From RGIG3178 sp963674495 (GTDB taxonomy: Bacteria; Bacillota; Clostridia; Christensenellales; QAND01): a stretch of DNA of 64,000 nucleotides. This document shows, piece after piece, positions 8,051-16,953 of this stretch. Location of the stretch: positions 806,001 to 870,000 of the forward strand of contig CAXXLG010000001.1 in assembly GCA_963674495.2 (NCBI GenBank), given 5' to 3'. The position numbers and the translations under genes were made by a program. Below the pieces are notes generated by a model, which had not been told where the DNA came from, made no database searches, and saw nothing but the letters and a program-made list of their open reading frames with translations. Numbering within the stretch: the first letter of the stretch is position 1; the number at the start of each line of letters is the position of its first letter.

Positions 8051-9208
8051 ATGTATATCATTTCCTTGCTTCATTCGTTGTTGTATTTTACATTAACGAT
8101 GCTGATCATCCAAATATTTAATGCTTATGTTATCAACGGTTTAAAACAATCAATTATCCCTATTAAGGACAAACAATATGTATCTATCCTTGTACCGGCA
8201 CGCAACGAAGAAAACAATATTGCGCGCTGTGTCCTTTCGCTTCTAGGCCAGAGCTATGATAGCTTTGAAGTTATCGTTCTTAATGATCAATCCGAGGATA
8301 ATACTGCGGCAATACTGACAGATATTGTTAAGCAATATCCACACTTGAAGGTCATTGAAGGGAAAGACTTGCCTCGAGGATGGTTGGGGAAGCCATGGGC
8401 GTGCCACCAATTGGCTGCAAGCGCAACTGGTGATTGGCTGCTTTTTACCGATGCCGATACCATACATAAGCCGGATATGCTGAAATCCGTCATGGGCCAT
8501 GCGCTAAAGGATAAACCAGGCTTGGTGACCGCGTTTACAAAACAAGAAATGCATACCTTAGGTGAAAAACTTATCGTTTCATACCCATTCTGGAGTATTT
8601 TTTCCTTATTTCCAATGATATTAGCAATCCGATTCGGTTTATCCATCTTTTGTGCTGCGAATGGACAATTTATGTTGTTCTCAAAGACCAGCTATCATGA
8701 GATAGGAGGCCATGAAAGCGTTAAGAATCAGATTGCCGATGATTTTTCTTTGGCAAAATTGATTCTAAAAAAGCACAAGAAATTACAGATTTACAACATG
8801 GTCGATTTTGTGAGCTGCCGTATGTACCGTTCATTTTCAGAAGCTTTGCAGGGTTTTGCAAAGAATTATTTTGCCATTTTTGATTATCGGATAATCCAAT
8901 CGTTATTCGTATGGGTTTGGATGTTTATTCTTTGCTGGTTACCGTTATTCATTGTTATTGTTGGGAGTCTTTATTCATTCGTTCCTTTTAGTATGATGAT
9001 TATATGTACAGCAACCATATTATTACAGACGCTATTATGGGTTAATGCATCCGTCCAATTTCGGATGCCCGCTATTGTACTCGTGCTCTATCCTGCTATC
9101 ATCGCTATAAGCTCTTTCATCGGGATATATTCGATATTTCAAAGCCTTCGGCAAAAGACGACATGGAAAGGGAGAAGCATCCCAAAAATCAATATTAGAT
9201 GGTTCTAA
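8051..9208 (+). CDS. Family 2 glycosyltransferase, CrtQ/HpnB-like
   Basis: Product of 385 aa: an N-terminal membrane helix, a GT-A catalytic domain (VSILVPARNEENNIARC at about 44-60; nucleotide/metal site FTDADT near 137-142; acceptor-side motif ADDFSLAK) and three C-terminal membrane helices. The segment LPRGWLGKPWACHQ is typical of glycosyltransferases acting on isoprenoid lipids (carotenoid CrtQ, hopanoid HpnB). It probably glycosylates a lipid at the cytoplasmic membrane face. Starts 3 nt after plsY in the same operon. The sugar and acceptor are unknown. Confidence 0.85.
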   Translation: MYIISLLHSLLYFTLTMLIIQIFNAYVINGLKQSIIPIKDKQYVSILVPARNEENNIARCVLSLLGQSYDSFEVIVLNDQSEDNTAAILTDIVKQYPHLKVIEGKDLPRGWLGKPWACHQLAASATGDWLLFTDADTIHKPDMLKSVMGHALKDKPGLVTAFTKQEMHTLGEKLIVSYPFWSIFSLFPMILAIRFGLSIFCAANGQFMLFSKTSYHEIGGHESVKNQIADDFSLAKLILKKHKKLQIYNMVDFVSCRMYRSFSEALQGFAKNYFAIFDYRIIQSLFVWVWMFILCWLPLFIVIVGSLYSFVPFSMMIICTATILLQTLLWVNASVQFRMPAIVLVLYPAIIAISSFIGIYSIFQSLRQKTTWKGRSIPKINIRWF

Positions 9209-9276
9209 AGGCTGGCTGGCAGGACAGCTTTTGCTGAGTATCATACCCCATATGCAGTATGAATAGAGGGATATAA

Positions 9277-9747
9277 ATGACAAATCAACCTGTTTTGATC
9301 AACAACGAACCTTTGGAAATGTTGAACGTTGAATCAGTAAAGATGCTTTGGTCAATAACTTATAACACCAACGGAAAACCTGACTGGTCACATATTTTTC
9401 CCTACTATCATCCGGATCTAGTGTTTCATGATTCAATCCAAAGGATCGAAGGCAAACAGGCGTTTATTGCGATGTGCAACCGTTTAACCAAGCGGTGTAA
9501 GCAATTGAAGATGGAGATTGCCTCTATCAGTATGACTTCAAACATTATTATGATGGACTGGAAGATGACAATGATGTTTCGCTTTTTTCCAAGCTCGCCA
9601 ATTTTCGGGTGTACAAAGTTAACGCTGCATGAGGACGGCCGCATTTTAGAACAAAGGGACTATTACGATCTTTGGGGAGATATCTTTGACAGGATTCCAG
9701 GGTTTAGAAGGCTATACCGGTGGTTTATGCGCCGATTTTTCGGCTGA
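9277..9747 (+). CDS. SnoaL/NTF2-like protein
   Basis: Product of 156 aa with an NTF2-like cone fold signature: YYHPDLVFHDSIQRIEGKQAF (about 49-69), then LTLHEDGRILEQRDYYDLWGDIFDRIPG near the C-terminus. The family includes small isomerases, cyclases and hydrolases acting on hydrophobic substrates, and proteins linked to SDRs. Ribosome site GAGGGATATAA before ATG. The SDR starts 16 nt downstream, so the two probably work on the same lipid or isoprenoid intermediate. The exact reaction cannot be read from the sequence. Confidence 0.7.
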   Translation: MTNQPVLINNEPLEMLNVESVKMLWSITYNTNGKPDWSHIFPYYHPDLVFHDSIQRIEGKQAFIAMCNRLTKRCKQLKMEIASISMTSNIIMMDWKMTMMFRFFPSSPIFGCTKLTLHEDGRILEQRDYYDLWGDIFDRIPGFRRLYRWFMRRFFG

Positions 9748-9763
9748 AAGTTGGTGTTACTTT

Positions 9764-10678
9764 ATGAATCTGCCTGACGAGCTGATGTTTTTAAAAAACA
9801 GGAAACAAAAGCAGCACACCAGTACCGCATCGATGGCTGGAAAGACATGCATTATAACTGGGGCCACTTCAGGGGTCGGTCTCGAGGTGATGAGACGGCT
9901 TGCTCAAGGTGGGGCGTCGATCGTTATGGTATGCCGCAACAAGGAAAAGGCTGAATCTATTAGACGCGACATTGCACAGTCATTCTCGGTCGATATCGAT
10001 ATCATTATCGCTGATTTCAGCCATTTCGATCAAGTTCGTAAAGCTGTACAAACTATATTGGCAAAATATTTGCATATCGATGTCCTGATAAACAGCGTTG
10101 GCATGCATTCCACAAAACGCCTTAAAACTTCGGAAGGATTCGAATTGGTCTATTGTGTTAATCACCTTGCGCCTTTTCTTTTTACAGCGCTTCTGCTTGA
10201 CCGTCTTTTAGAAAGCGCACCCGCGCGCATTATCATGGTCAATTCCGAAGGACATCGTTTCAACGGGTTGAATCCGGATGACATCAACTGGGATAGGCGC
10301 CATTATACCGGGTTAAGGGGATATGGTGCGAGCAAAACCGCCCAATTGCTTACCGTCTGGGAGTTTGCCGATCAACTCAAAGGCACCGGTCTCACAATCA
10401 ATGCAGTACATCCGGGAGATGTAAAATCAAATATCGGAAGCAACAACGGATGGTTGTATAAATTCTTCTCGAAGCACGTGACGAGCAGATTCTTAAACGA
10501 TCCCATGATATCCGGCGAAGCCATATACTACCTCTCCTCTGATCCTGGTTTGGCAGATACCACCGGTAAGTTTTTCCACCTTACCATTGAAGAGATGCCA
10601 GCCAAGCATGCGCTTGACCGCGAAATGGGCAAACGAATCTTTGAACAGACCAAAAAACAGGTTGGTCTGTCTGAATGA
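9764..10678 (+). CDS. Short-chain dehydrogenase/reductase, retinol dehydrogenase-like
   Basis: NAD(P)-dependent oxidoreductase of about 304 aa. The Rossmann motif GATSGVG lies near the N-terminus, INSVG stands for the NAG motif, and the catalytic YxxxK is in RGYGASKTAQ. The long form with HPGDVKSNIG after the active site is typical of the retinol dehydrogenase/WW-oxidoreductase group. I used the ATG at 9764, just after the preceding stop; an alternative is the Met of MAGKTCIITGA. Last gene of the plsY operon; its stop is 2 nt from the end of the convergent desaturase-like gene. Confidence 0.85.
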   Translation: MNLPDELMFLKNRKQKQHTSTASMAGKTCIITGATSGVGLEVMRRLAQGGASIVMVCRNKEKAESIRRDIAQSFSVDIDIIIADFSHFDQVRKAVQTILAKYLHIDVLINSVGMHSTKRLKTSEGFELVYCVNHLAPFLFTALLLDRLLESAPARIIMVNSEGHRFNGLNPDDINWDRRHYTGLRGYGASKTAQLLTVWEFADQLKGTGLTINAVHPGDVKSNIGSNNGWLYKFFSKHVTSRFLNDPMISGEAIYYLSSDPGLADTTGKFFHLTIEEMPAKHALDREMGKRIFEQTKKQVGLSE

Positions 10679-10680
10679 AG

Positions 10681-12291
10681 CTACCGGGCACGCTTAAGCT
10701 GTTTGATAGCCCTGTCCGCCGCGAGTTTCCCCGTTAAAATTGAGATAGGCAGCCCTGAAGGGCTATACGTCCATTGACCGGCCTGCAGGATGTCCAGCAA
10801 CGGAGTCAGCACTGACTTGGATACTTTTATCAGCTTATTAACGGCTGGAACGGGGCGGTTAGAAAAAGCCCACCCTGTAATGGCGCCTTCAAAATTGCCT
10901 GTAATCCTTTCTATTGTCAAAGGTGTTGACGATATCTTTTCTGAGACTTTTTCTTTTAGACCAGGGAAAACGAACCTATCCAGTATGTTGATTATGATGT
11001 CTTCACTGGCCTCTTTGAATTCCTCATACCATCCCTGTTTTGCAATGTGCGCCACAAGCGCATAATCCATCAACGTACTTATAATCATGCCAGTTTTACC
11101 TGGCGGTGCAAGATTTTCATCCCTCATGACCGGAAAGGCTATCTCGTATGTGGTAAGTTTCAGATACTCCCGAATCCAACGAAAGATCTTTTGTTTATCC
11201 TCCGTGAATTCTTTCCTGTCTTCCTCTGGACGCCTTATATCCACGTCACTTGTATGCAATCCGTCTTTGCACGGCGTATAGAATAAATGCCCGCTGCAAA
11301 TCGATTCGAAATACTTCTTATCTAAATCAACCCCAAGATAAACAGAAAATACCGAGTCACCGCCTGATTTGTCCATAATGGTTCCCTTCCGCCTTATAAA
11401 CCTATCTCTTCTTTTTGTATCGCTCATCTTTTGCTCATCAACCGTCTGATAGAAACGTTTGAGATCAGCGGCCCATATCAACTGTTTGTATTCAAATTCA
11501 TTCCCTTTTTTATCCTTAGCTAAGTGCGCCTTAGAATCCACGCTGCATATCTCTGTATTGTTCAGAAATACACCGCCGTGCCCAGCTATGTAACTTGTGA
11601 GCTGTTTAATCAATTCACCGGTTCCACCTATGGGATAAAAATAATCCAGATAGGTGCTAAAATAGCCCAACGCAAACGATGCCGGCGTCTGCCGAAAAAA
11701 ATGCTGCGCAATCATATCCATCAGGGACCGATTTTTCGTGAACCTTAAAAGGTACTGGTATATTGGAACGCTTGTCCTCTGTATTTTTCTTATGGTATAT
11801 AGAAATTTAGGCATCCAAGGTAAAACAGTTTTTAACAGATAATCGCGATCTTGCTTCATATCCAAAAACAACGGATTGTCTACTCCATACATGACGTCCA
11901 TGTACCCTACGATTTTTTTAATCTCGACTATAATGTTTTTAATCTCTTCACGGTTCTGCGGAAACTGACTTTGCAAAAGGTCCTGATATTCTTTTAAGTT
12001 TTCAATAGATTCAAACCTTAAGATTTCTCTATCAATTCCGATCGAAACTTTGCTTTTGATAAATTCTATTGGAAGACCCAATTGTTTTACCATCGGGAAG
12101 ACGATTCCGGAATTCTCTATCGCTCGCAGACCGCCGTCAAAAACAAACCCTTCATGTGCAAACGAATTGACAAGGCCACCATTAGTTCCCTCCTTTTCGC
12201 AGATCAAAGTGTGGCATCCTGCTTTGCATAGATAAGCTCCAGCTGTCAGTCCGGCTATGCCGGAACCAATTATTATAGCATCGTATAACAT
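10681..12291 (-). CDS. CrtI/carotenoid isomerase-like FAD oxidoreductase
   Basis: Product of 537 aa. It begins with the FAD-binding dinucleotide fold IIIGSGIAGLTAG and a conserved GGxxxSF-type stretch (GTNGGLVNSF), has PIGGTGELIKQL in the middle and TYSPSGLPISILTGKLAADRAI at the end. This is the architecture of phytoene desaturase/CrtISO/retinol saturase proteins. Start ATG at 12291 behind GGAGAAACAATAACT; an in-frame start upstream lacks a ribosome site. It is transcribed towards the plsY-GT2-SDR operon, with which it probably shares a lipid substrate. No phytoene synthase is in the window, so a carotenoid product is unproven. Confidence 0.82.
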   Translation of the reverse strand: MLYDAIIIGSGIAGLTAGAYLCKAGCHTLICEKEGTNGGLVNSFAHEGFVFDGGLRAIENSGIVFPMVKQLGLPIEFIKSKVSIGIDREILRFESIENLKEYQDLLQSQFPQNREEIKNIIVEIKKIVGYMDVMYGVDNPLFLDMKQDRDYLLKTVLPWMPKFLYTIRKIQRTSVPIYQYLLRFTKNRSLMDMIAQHFFRQTPASFALGYFSTYLDYFYPIGGTGELIKQLTSYIAGHGGVFLNNTEICSVDSKAHLAKDKKGNEFEYKQLIWAADLKRFYQTVDEQKMSDTKRRDRFIRRKGTIMDKSGGDSVFSVYLGVDLDKKYFESICSGHLFYTPCKDGLHTSDVDIRRPEEDRKEFTEDKQKIFRWIREYLKLTTYEIAFPVMRDENLAPPGKTGMIISTLMDYALVAHIAKQGWYEEFKEASEDIIINILDRFVFPGLKEKVSEKISSTPLTIERITGNFEGAITGWAFSNRPVPAVNKLIKVSKSVLTPLLDILQAGQWTYSPSGLPISILTGKLAADRAIKQLKRAR

Positions 12292-12600
12292 AGTTATTGT
12301 TTCTCCATATAGTTTTGAATAGAGTAATTTATAATATTTGACTCGTTTGATAATCGACTCCAATTAGCTAATTACTACCTCACATGATTTCCATGTCTTA
12401 CTTTTTTTATTATAGAGTCTATTACATTATTCATCTTTTTTCAACACGAAAAAGAAACTACTTCGTTTGGCGCTAAATACAACTAGTGGTCGTTTCAGGT
12501 CAGGTTGTTTTTACAGTATTAGCGTGGGATACGGAGTGGATTTTCCGCAAACATATCTTCTCTGAATTTGACTATGATTAAATTTGCCGTACAATCTATT

Positions 12601-12990
12601 TTATAATTCTCCTAACGTCCCCGTCTTCCCAGCAACATCTATTACCTTATTAAAACCTTCTCTGTCCTTTAATATGCTGCCACCAGATGAAACAATTAGA
12701 GTAATTCGCCCTCTACCGATTTCTTCAATGAATTTGCGGACCGCTGGAGGAAATGCACCTGCCCACATGGGCATAACTAAAATGATTTGTTCGTCTGATT
12801 TTGGGATTTTGTATGTCACCGGCAAAGTTTTTTTTGTGGAAGCGTAGAAACCAGCTTTGATAAAGCCGAAAACACCCTTCCAATTTTTTCCATCTTCAAT
12901 TTTATTAATTTCAGCTTTCTTTCTATTGGCAATTTCCTTTGCCAAGCTTTCACTTGTCCCGGTTCGCGTGAAATAATAAACGGCCGTCAT
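12601..12990 (-). CDS. Flavodoxin-like protein
   Basis: Product of 129 aa resembling flavodoxin: FMN phosphate-binding loop YFTRTGTSESLAKEIA at the N-terminus, the middle strand IILVMPMWAGAFPPAVRKF with aromatic Trp near the isoalloxazine site, and LIVSSGG near the end. It probably carries electrons or folds as an NADPH-dependent quinone-reductase-like domain. ATG chosen at 12990 behind GGGGAGATGTAAA. It stands alone between two gaps. Length is slightly short for a long-chain flavodoxin; partner unknown. Confidence 0.8.
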   Translation of the reverse strand: MTAVYYFTRTGTSESLAKEIANRKKAEINKIEDGKNWKGVFGFIKAGFYASTKKTLPVTYKIPKSDEQIILVMPMWAGAFPPAVRKFIEEIGRGRITLIVSSGGSILKDREGFNKVIDVAGKTGTLGEL

Positions 12991-13408
12991 TTTACATCTC
13001 CCCATTTATTCTTTAGCGTTATTATAAATTGCCAAAACTTACAACACAATCTAATGCTATTATATCATTATTATTAAAGTATATCTACTTGTGTGCTTGA
13101 AAATAAGCCTATATAAATAGTAGACGTGGTGATAGTGACAGCTGGCTGGGTTAACCTCACTGACGTATTCCCAGTTTAAAGGTTGGGCCATTTGCTACGA
13201 TTAAGTGTTCATCCTCTCAATTAGCACCGCTAAAAGATACACCTCCAAAAAGGTGATTCGCAGCGATCTTAAATGCACAACACCATTACTGCGTTACCAG
13301 GAACATCATAGTGGCGCCCGAGAATAACATTGCTCGGACTTCTGGTCAGCTTCCGATGACACCACCGGTCTGGACAGCACTCACTTATTGATCCAATATT
13401 CTGCGATT
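12991..13408. other. Intergenic, nothing recognised
   Basis: About 400 bp without a supported gene on either strand. The left third is AT-rich and may hold the flavodoxin promoter. The right part has more G+C and may be decayed coding sequence, but I recognise no family. Confidence 0.4.
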
Positions 13409-14116
13409 TCATGGTTGCTGACGTCTATCGATAAAAGATAAAATTGCTTCAACCGCAATATCCTGTTGTTCTTCCCGGGATATCGTGGCAACCCCGTCGC
13501 CGTCTTGCGCTCCGTAGTTGGCGAACTGGGCGTGGTTTCCCCCTTGTATAACAACGACGTTTCCGTTCGGGTCAATTTTACTGGTGTCCAGATGGACATC
13601 CTCTGTGCCGTATACGATCAGCGCGCTGTCGGAGTCAAAATCCCCGTAGATATAAGCACCTAGCAGGATCAAGCCCTGGATTTTATCTTTGTGCTTGGCA
13701 GCGTAGCTGCTGGCCATAGCCCCGCCCAGTGAGTGGCCGCCGATATACCACCTTGTGATGTTTGGCAATTTGCCGAATACAGAGTCTGCCGCGTTGGCGT
13801 TGAGCACGGCGAGGTTGCACGGCATCTTGACCAGAACGCAGGTGATGCCGCGAGCGCTGATTTCTTTCAAAAGGGGGATATAGGCCGTGGCTTCCACTTT
13901 GCCCCCCGGGTAAAAGATCAACGCGGTATCGCCGGGAGTCGGTGGGGAAAGGATGATTACGTTGCCGTCAGTCCTGATGGAAACGTCGCCCGCCAGCGCT
14001 TCGACCGCTATGTCATCCGCACGGTAATAATCCGATACGTATAGCATGAACCCGGCCACAAGCGCCGCAAGCAGCGCGGCCGCGCTTATCAGGATAATTT
14101 TGGTGCGTTTTTTCAT
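13409..14116 (-). CDS. Membrane-anchored alpha/beta hydrolase
   Basis: Product of 235 aa: Lys/Arg-rich start (MKKRTK), one hydrophobic helix (about 7-27), then an extracytoplasmic alpha/beta-hydrolase domain with IFYPGGKVEATAY (oxyanion side), the nucleophile elbow GGHSLGGAMA (Ser), the acid strand LIVYGTEDVHLD and the His region IQGGNHAQFANYG. Triad Ser-Asp-His is complete. Start ATG at 14116 behind GGGGATGTCGC. It lies 46 nt downstream of tspO on the same strand, probably co-transcribed. Substrate unknown. Confidence 0.82.
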   Translation of the reverse strand: MKKRTKIILISAAALLAALVAGFMLYVSDYYRADDIAVEALAGDVSIRTDGNVIILSPPTPGDTALIFYPGGKVEATAYIPLLKEISARGITCVLVKMPCNLAVLNANAADSVFGKLPNITRWYIGGHSLGGAMASSYAAKHKDKIQGLILLGAYIYGDFDSDSALIVYGTEDVHLDTSKIDPNGNVVVIQGGNHAQFANYGAQDGDGVATISREEQQDIAVEAILSFIDRRQQP

Positions 14117-14162
14117 GCGACATCCCCAAAAGAGAAATCCGTTTTTTGATTGGCCCTGTGCG

Positions 14163-14981
14163 TCAAACGGCTTGCTGGGCCTCTGGTTTCTTCTTTTTAA
14201 TGCAGAACAAAAGATAGCCTTCCGCCAGCACGAACAGCACGATACCCGCAACCGCCGCAAAAATCACGACTGGATAGGCGCTCGCAAACCCAGTCACAGA
14301 CGTGTGCTTGATAAAGATGCCGATGTACGCCCAGATCAGCACAACCCCGTACGCAAAATCCCTGTCTCGCACAATGGCGATAACCCCGATTGCTACCCCG
14401 ACGGCAAGCACTGTAACCGTCCAGATCTGTTTGGGAATGCCAAAGCCGTTCCAGTTCATGCTAACCAGAAGGGTTGTGATGTTGGCGATGGACGCGATTG
14501 TGATCCAACCGAAATATACGCTGAACGGAAGGCGCACGGTCAGTTTTTCCGTTTGGGTGAGTTCGCTTTTATGCAGGATCAAACTGACCCCAATAAGGCA
14601 GCCGAGGATTACTACCATCAGCGCCACCGACGCCGTGATGAAGTTGTAGTGCCAGCAAATGATCCAGGCCGCGTTGGCGATCGAAGAGACCGAAAACAGT
14701 ATCCCCGTTTTGTCAAGCAGCGGTTGGTACCGCTCCGCTTTGGATTTGATCCATCCTAGCTGGTACGCCACGTAAACAGCCAGCAGCAGATAGATGACAC
14801 CCCAAATGGCAAACGTGATCCCCGCCGGGGCAAACAGGTTGGGGTAGCTATCCGAAACCTGCGCGGTAGTTATGCCGTTAAGCGGAAGGAGGTTGGCTAG
14901 CACGTTCAATAGGATCATCAGCAGGAAGGTGCCCGCTACGATGATATTGAGCACATTCGAAGATTTTTTGAGTTCCATCAC
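14163..14981 (-). CDS. TspO/MBR-family membrane protein
   Basis: Product of 272 aa with seven or so hydrophobic segments, longer than the classical five-helix TspO (about 160 aa). Family features include FAPAGITFAIWGVIYLLLAVYVAYQ near residues 50-72, AWIICWHYN and RLPFSVYFGWITIASIAN. TspO proteins bind tetrapyrroles and sterol-like ligands in the membrane. Start GTG at 14981 (or the next codon, ATG) behind GAGGAGGAACAG. The following gene is the membrane-anchored hydrolase. It is the long TspO-like type common in Bacillota; ligand unknown. Confidence 0.82.
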   Translation of the reverse strand: MMELKKSSNVLNIIVAGTFLLMILLNVLANLLPLNGITTAQVSDSYPNLFAPAGITFAIWGVIYLLLAVYVAYQLGWIKSKAERYQPLLDKTGILFSVSSIANAAWIICWHYNFITASVALMVVILGCLIGVSLILHKSELTQTEKLTVRLPFSVYFGWITIASIANITTLLVSMNWNGFGIPKQIWTVTVLAVGVAIGVIAIVRDRDFAYGVVLIWAYIGIFIKHTSVTGFASAYPVVIFAAVAGIVLFVLAEGYLLFCIKKKKPEAQQAV

Positions 14982-15178
14982 ACCTGTTCCTCCTCGTTAC
15001 GATTTCTTTCGGTTCTACCATAATCATACAGTATTTGGTATTGCTTATCAATTGGTGGCTGATCGATTCAGGTATCTGACAATCTAATTAATGAGAGTAG
15101 ATACACCATGTTTCAATAATGTACACTTAACGTGACCCCCAAAAATTATACTAGTACCAATGTCAGGAAAACGAAATA

Positions 15179-15199
15179 TGACCTGCTCCCCAAAAATAT
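15179..15199 (+). repeat. IS3-type terminal inverted repeat, outer copy
   Basis: TGACCTGCTCCCCAAAAATA(T) here is the perfect reverse complement of 16861-16881. The 21-bp pair has TG...CA tips and brackets 1703 bp that hold a transposase remnant and a small membrane-protein gene. A second, less similar end lies at 15716. The stretch 14982-15320 holds no gene. Confidence 0.8.
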
Positions 15200-15320
15200 T
15201 ATTTACCCAAAGGCCAAAGTTTTCTCATTTAGACTTGATCAAAATAAGGGGCATACCCAACTGGACCCGAACCCAACATCAAAACCGAATCACTTTTTGT
15301 AGAAATACGTCGATAAATAT

Positions 15321-15671
15321 TTATTTAGCTTTTGCCTTTCTGCACGTTTTAAAGATAATATACTCAATGATCATTCCATAAACGATTCCGGCCAAGAAAC
15401 TTACCACGTCAGAAAATCCAGTTGAACTGTAGTAAGCAAATGAAATAATCAAACCAAAAATCGCTCCTCTACCAATGGCTTTCGTCAGGCTGACTTCTCT
15501 CCAAGGAGCGCCTATCACAATACCCATTAGCAATCTATTGAACCATAAGGAAAACATAAGAGAGAAACCAATCTGAGCGCCGAATCTGATTGATGCTCCA
15601 ATAATACAAAAAACCCCAAGAAGACTTCCCATTAATACTGATACTTTCAGCCTTTTAGAAATTTTGATCAT
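15321..15671 (-). CDS. Small membrane protein, possible IS passenger
   Basis: Product of 116 aa with a positively charged start (MIKISKRLK) and about three hydrophobic helices separated by short loops (RFGAQIG, APWREVSLTKAIGRG). I do not recognise a family. A good ribosome site (AAGGAGGGGAAAT) precedes ATG. The gene lies between an outer IS end at 15179 and an inner one at 15716, and is flanked by imperfect inverted copies of a CTCATTTAGACT-containing sequence (about 15211-15250 and 15735-15770). It may therefore travel with the IS. Confidence 0.6.
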   Translation of the reverse strand: MIKISKRLKVSVLMGSLLGVFCIIGASIRFGAQIGFSLMFSLWFNRLLMGIVIGAPWREVSLTKAIGRGAIFGLIISFAYYSSTGFSDVVSFLAGIVYGMIIEYIIFKTCRKAKAK

Positions 15672-15715
15672 ATTTCCCCTCCTTCTTTTTTAATAAAAAG
15701 ATTATGTATCGACTC

Positions 15716-16881
15716 TGAGTGTCCCCCCATTTTTTTGTCCAGTCTAAATGAGAATATTCTGGCCTTCAACCTGCTAAATTGCCTTGCCTAAGGGCAATTT
15801 CAGCCGGCGTAAGGTATGTTTGTCCCCTATGTGGGCGGAACTCATTATAGTCTATTCTCAACGTTTCAATCTTCGTTATAGCATCTTCCAGCGATATGAA
15901 CCAGTTCACGTTCAGGCATTCGTCCCGGAAACTTCCATTGAAGCTTTCAATCCACGCGTTGTCTATCGGTCTGCCCGGTCTTGAGTAATCCAGATGGATC
16001 TTGTTGAAGTACGCCCAGTTATTTATTACCCCCGAGATGAATCGGATCCATTGTCTGTCTTGATTCTTCTTGGAACTCCTCTGGCAGCTTTGAGAGTCTC
16101 TAATATACATGCGACCATTTCCGCTTTGATGCTTTGATCCACATAGATTGCCAAGCATTCCCTACTGAACATGTCTAATACTGTCAACGCTCTGAATCTC
16201 TTTCCATTGTACAGTTGGTCCGATACAAAGTCCATCGTCCAGCATTCATTTATCTTCACCGCCATGTTCTTATCCGGCGCACGCGTTACGGCAAGATGTT
16301 TGCGCTTTGTTTTGCTGCGCAGGTTTAAGCCTTCCTGACAGTATATCCTGTATACCTGATTTTGATTGATCTTCCACCCTTCATGTTTCAGCAGTACGTG
16401 AATACGCCTGTAACCGTAACGTATGCGTGTTAACGCAATCTCCTTGATCTGCATTCTTAAAAACCTGCTCATCCTTCTTTGGTTTATACCGATATAGGCG
16501 AGCGATGCATCCTTGCCGCTTGGCAGCCGCGTCTTTCGCCGACCATGAATCGTTACTGTAAATACTTAACTACTTCTCGTATGGCGACAGGCCTTAGAAC
16601 TGTTTTGACAGTACGTCCTAGATCATTGCTTTGTATAGAATAAGATCGACTACCAAGAATTCAGAGGTTTCATAGGCAACTGACCTTTTCTCCGAAAATG
16701 TATCCAAAAATAAATTGGGATTTTACGGTAAGCAGCCATAGCGGGTACAATAAAACAGATCGAGGAAAAAGGTCATGGGAAGTAAAGGTATACGTCCTCA
16801 ATCGATCCATCCCTTTATTTTAGTCTTAGTATATTTGTTTTCTCTCATTTTGAGTGGGCCATATTTTTGGGGAGCAGGTCA
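15716..16881 (-). mobile_element. IS3-family element (second type), degraded
   Basis: Bounded by TGAGTGTCCCCCCATTTT at 15716 and, inverted, by the ...GGGGAGCAGGTCA end at 16881. Both share a CTCATTT(T)AGA/AATGAG sequence further in. It encodes a frameshifted transposase on the minus strand. This IS is unrelated in its ends to the copies at 1.5-7.4 kb. orfA appears lost or unrecognisable between about 16560 and 16850. Confidence 0.7.
15766..16472 (-). pseudogene. IS3-family OrfB transposase, frameshifted
   Basis: Two overlapping frames together give an OrfB: the N-terminal part with RYGYRRIHVLLKHEGW, the DDE core starting at ECWTMDFVSDQL (first Asp) and RIKTDNGSD (second Asp); then, after a frameshift near 16040, RPGRPIDNAWIESFNGSFRD (Glu) and the C-terminal FRPHRGQTYLTPAE. 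The catalytic triad is recoverable only across the frameshift. Upstream, LYRYKPKKDEQ in yet another frame suggests a second frameshift near 16470. Inactive as it stands. Confidence 0.88.
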
Positions 16882-16953
16882 ATTTGGATTGGATTTATCT
16901 CAGCTATTAGTTATACTAAAATAGTCTACAAACTGAAATTAAAGAGCTCTTTT

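Noticed and set aside
7454..12291. Naming the cluster a carotenoid (staphyloxanthin-like) pathway
   Set aside because: No phytoene/dehydrosqualene synthase in the window; the CrtI-like and CrtQ-like proteins alone are not enough.
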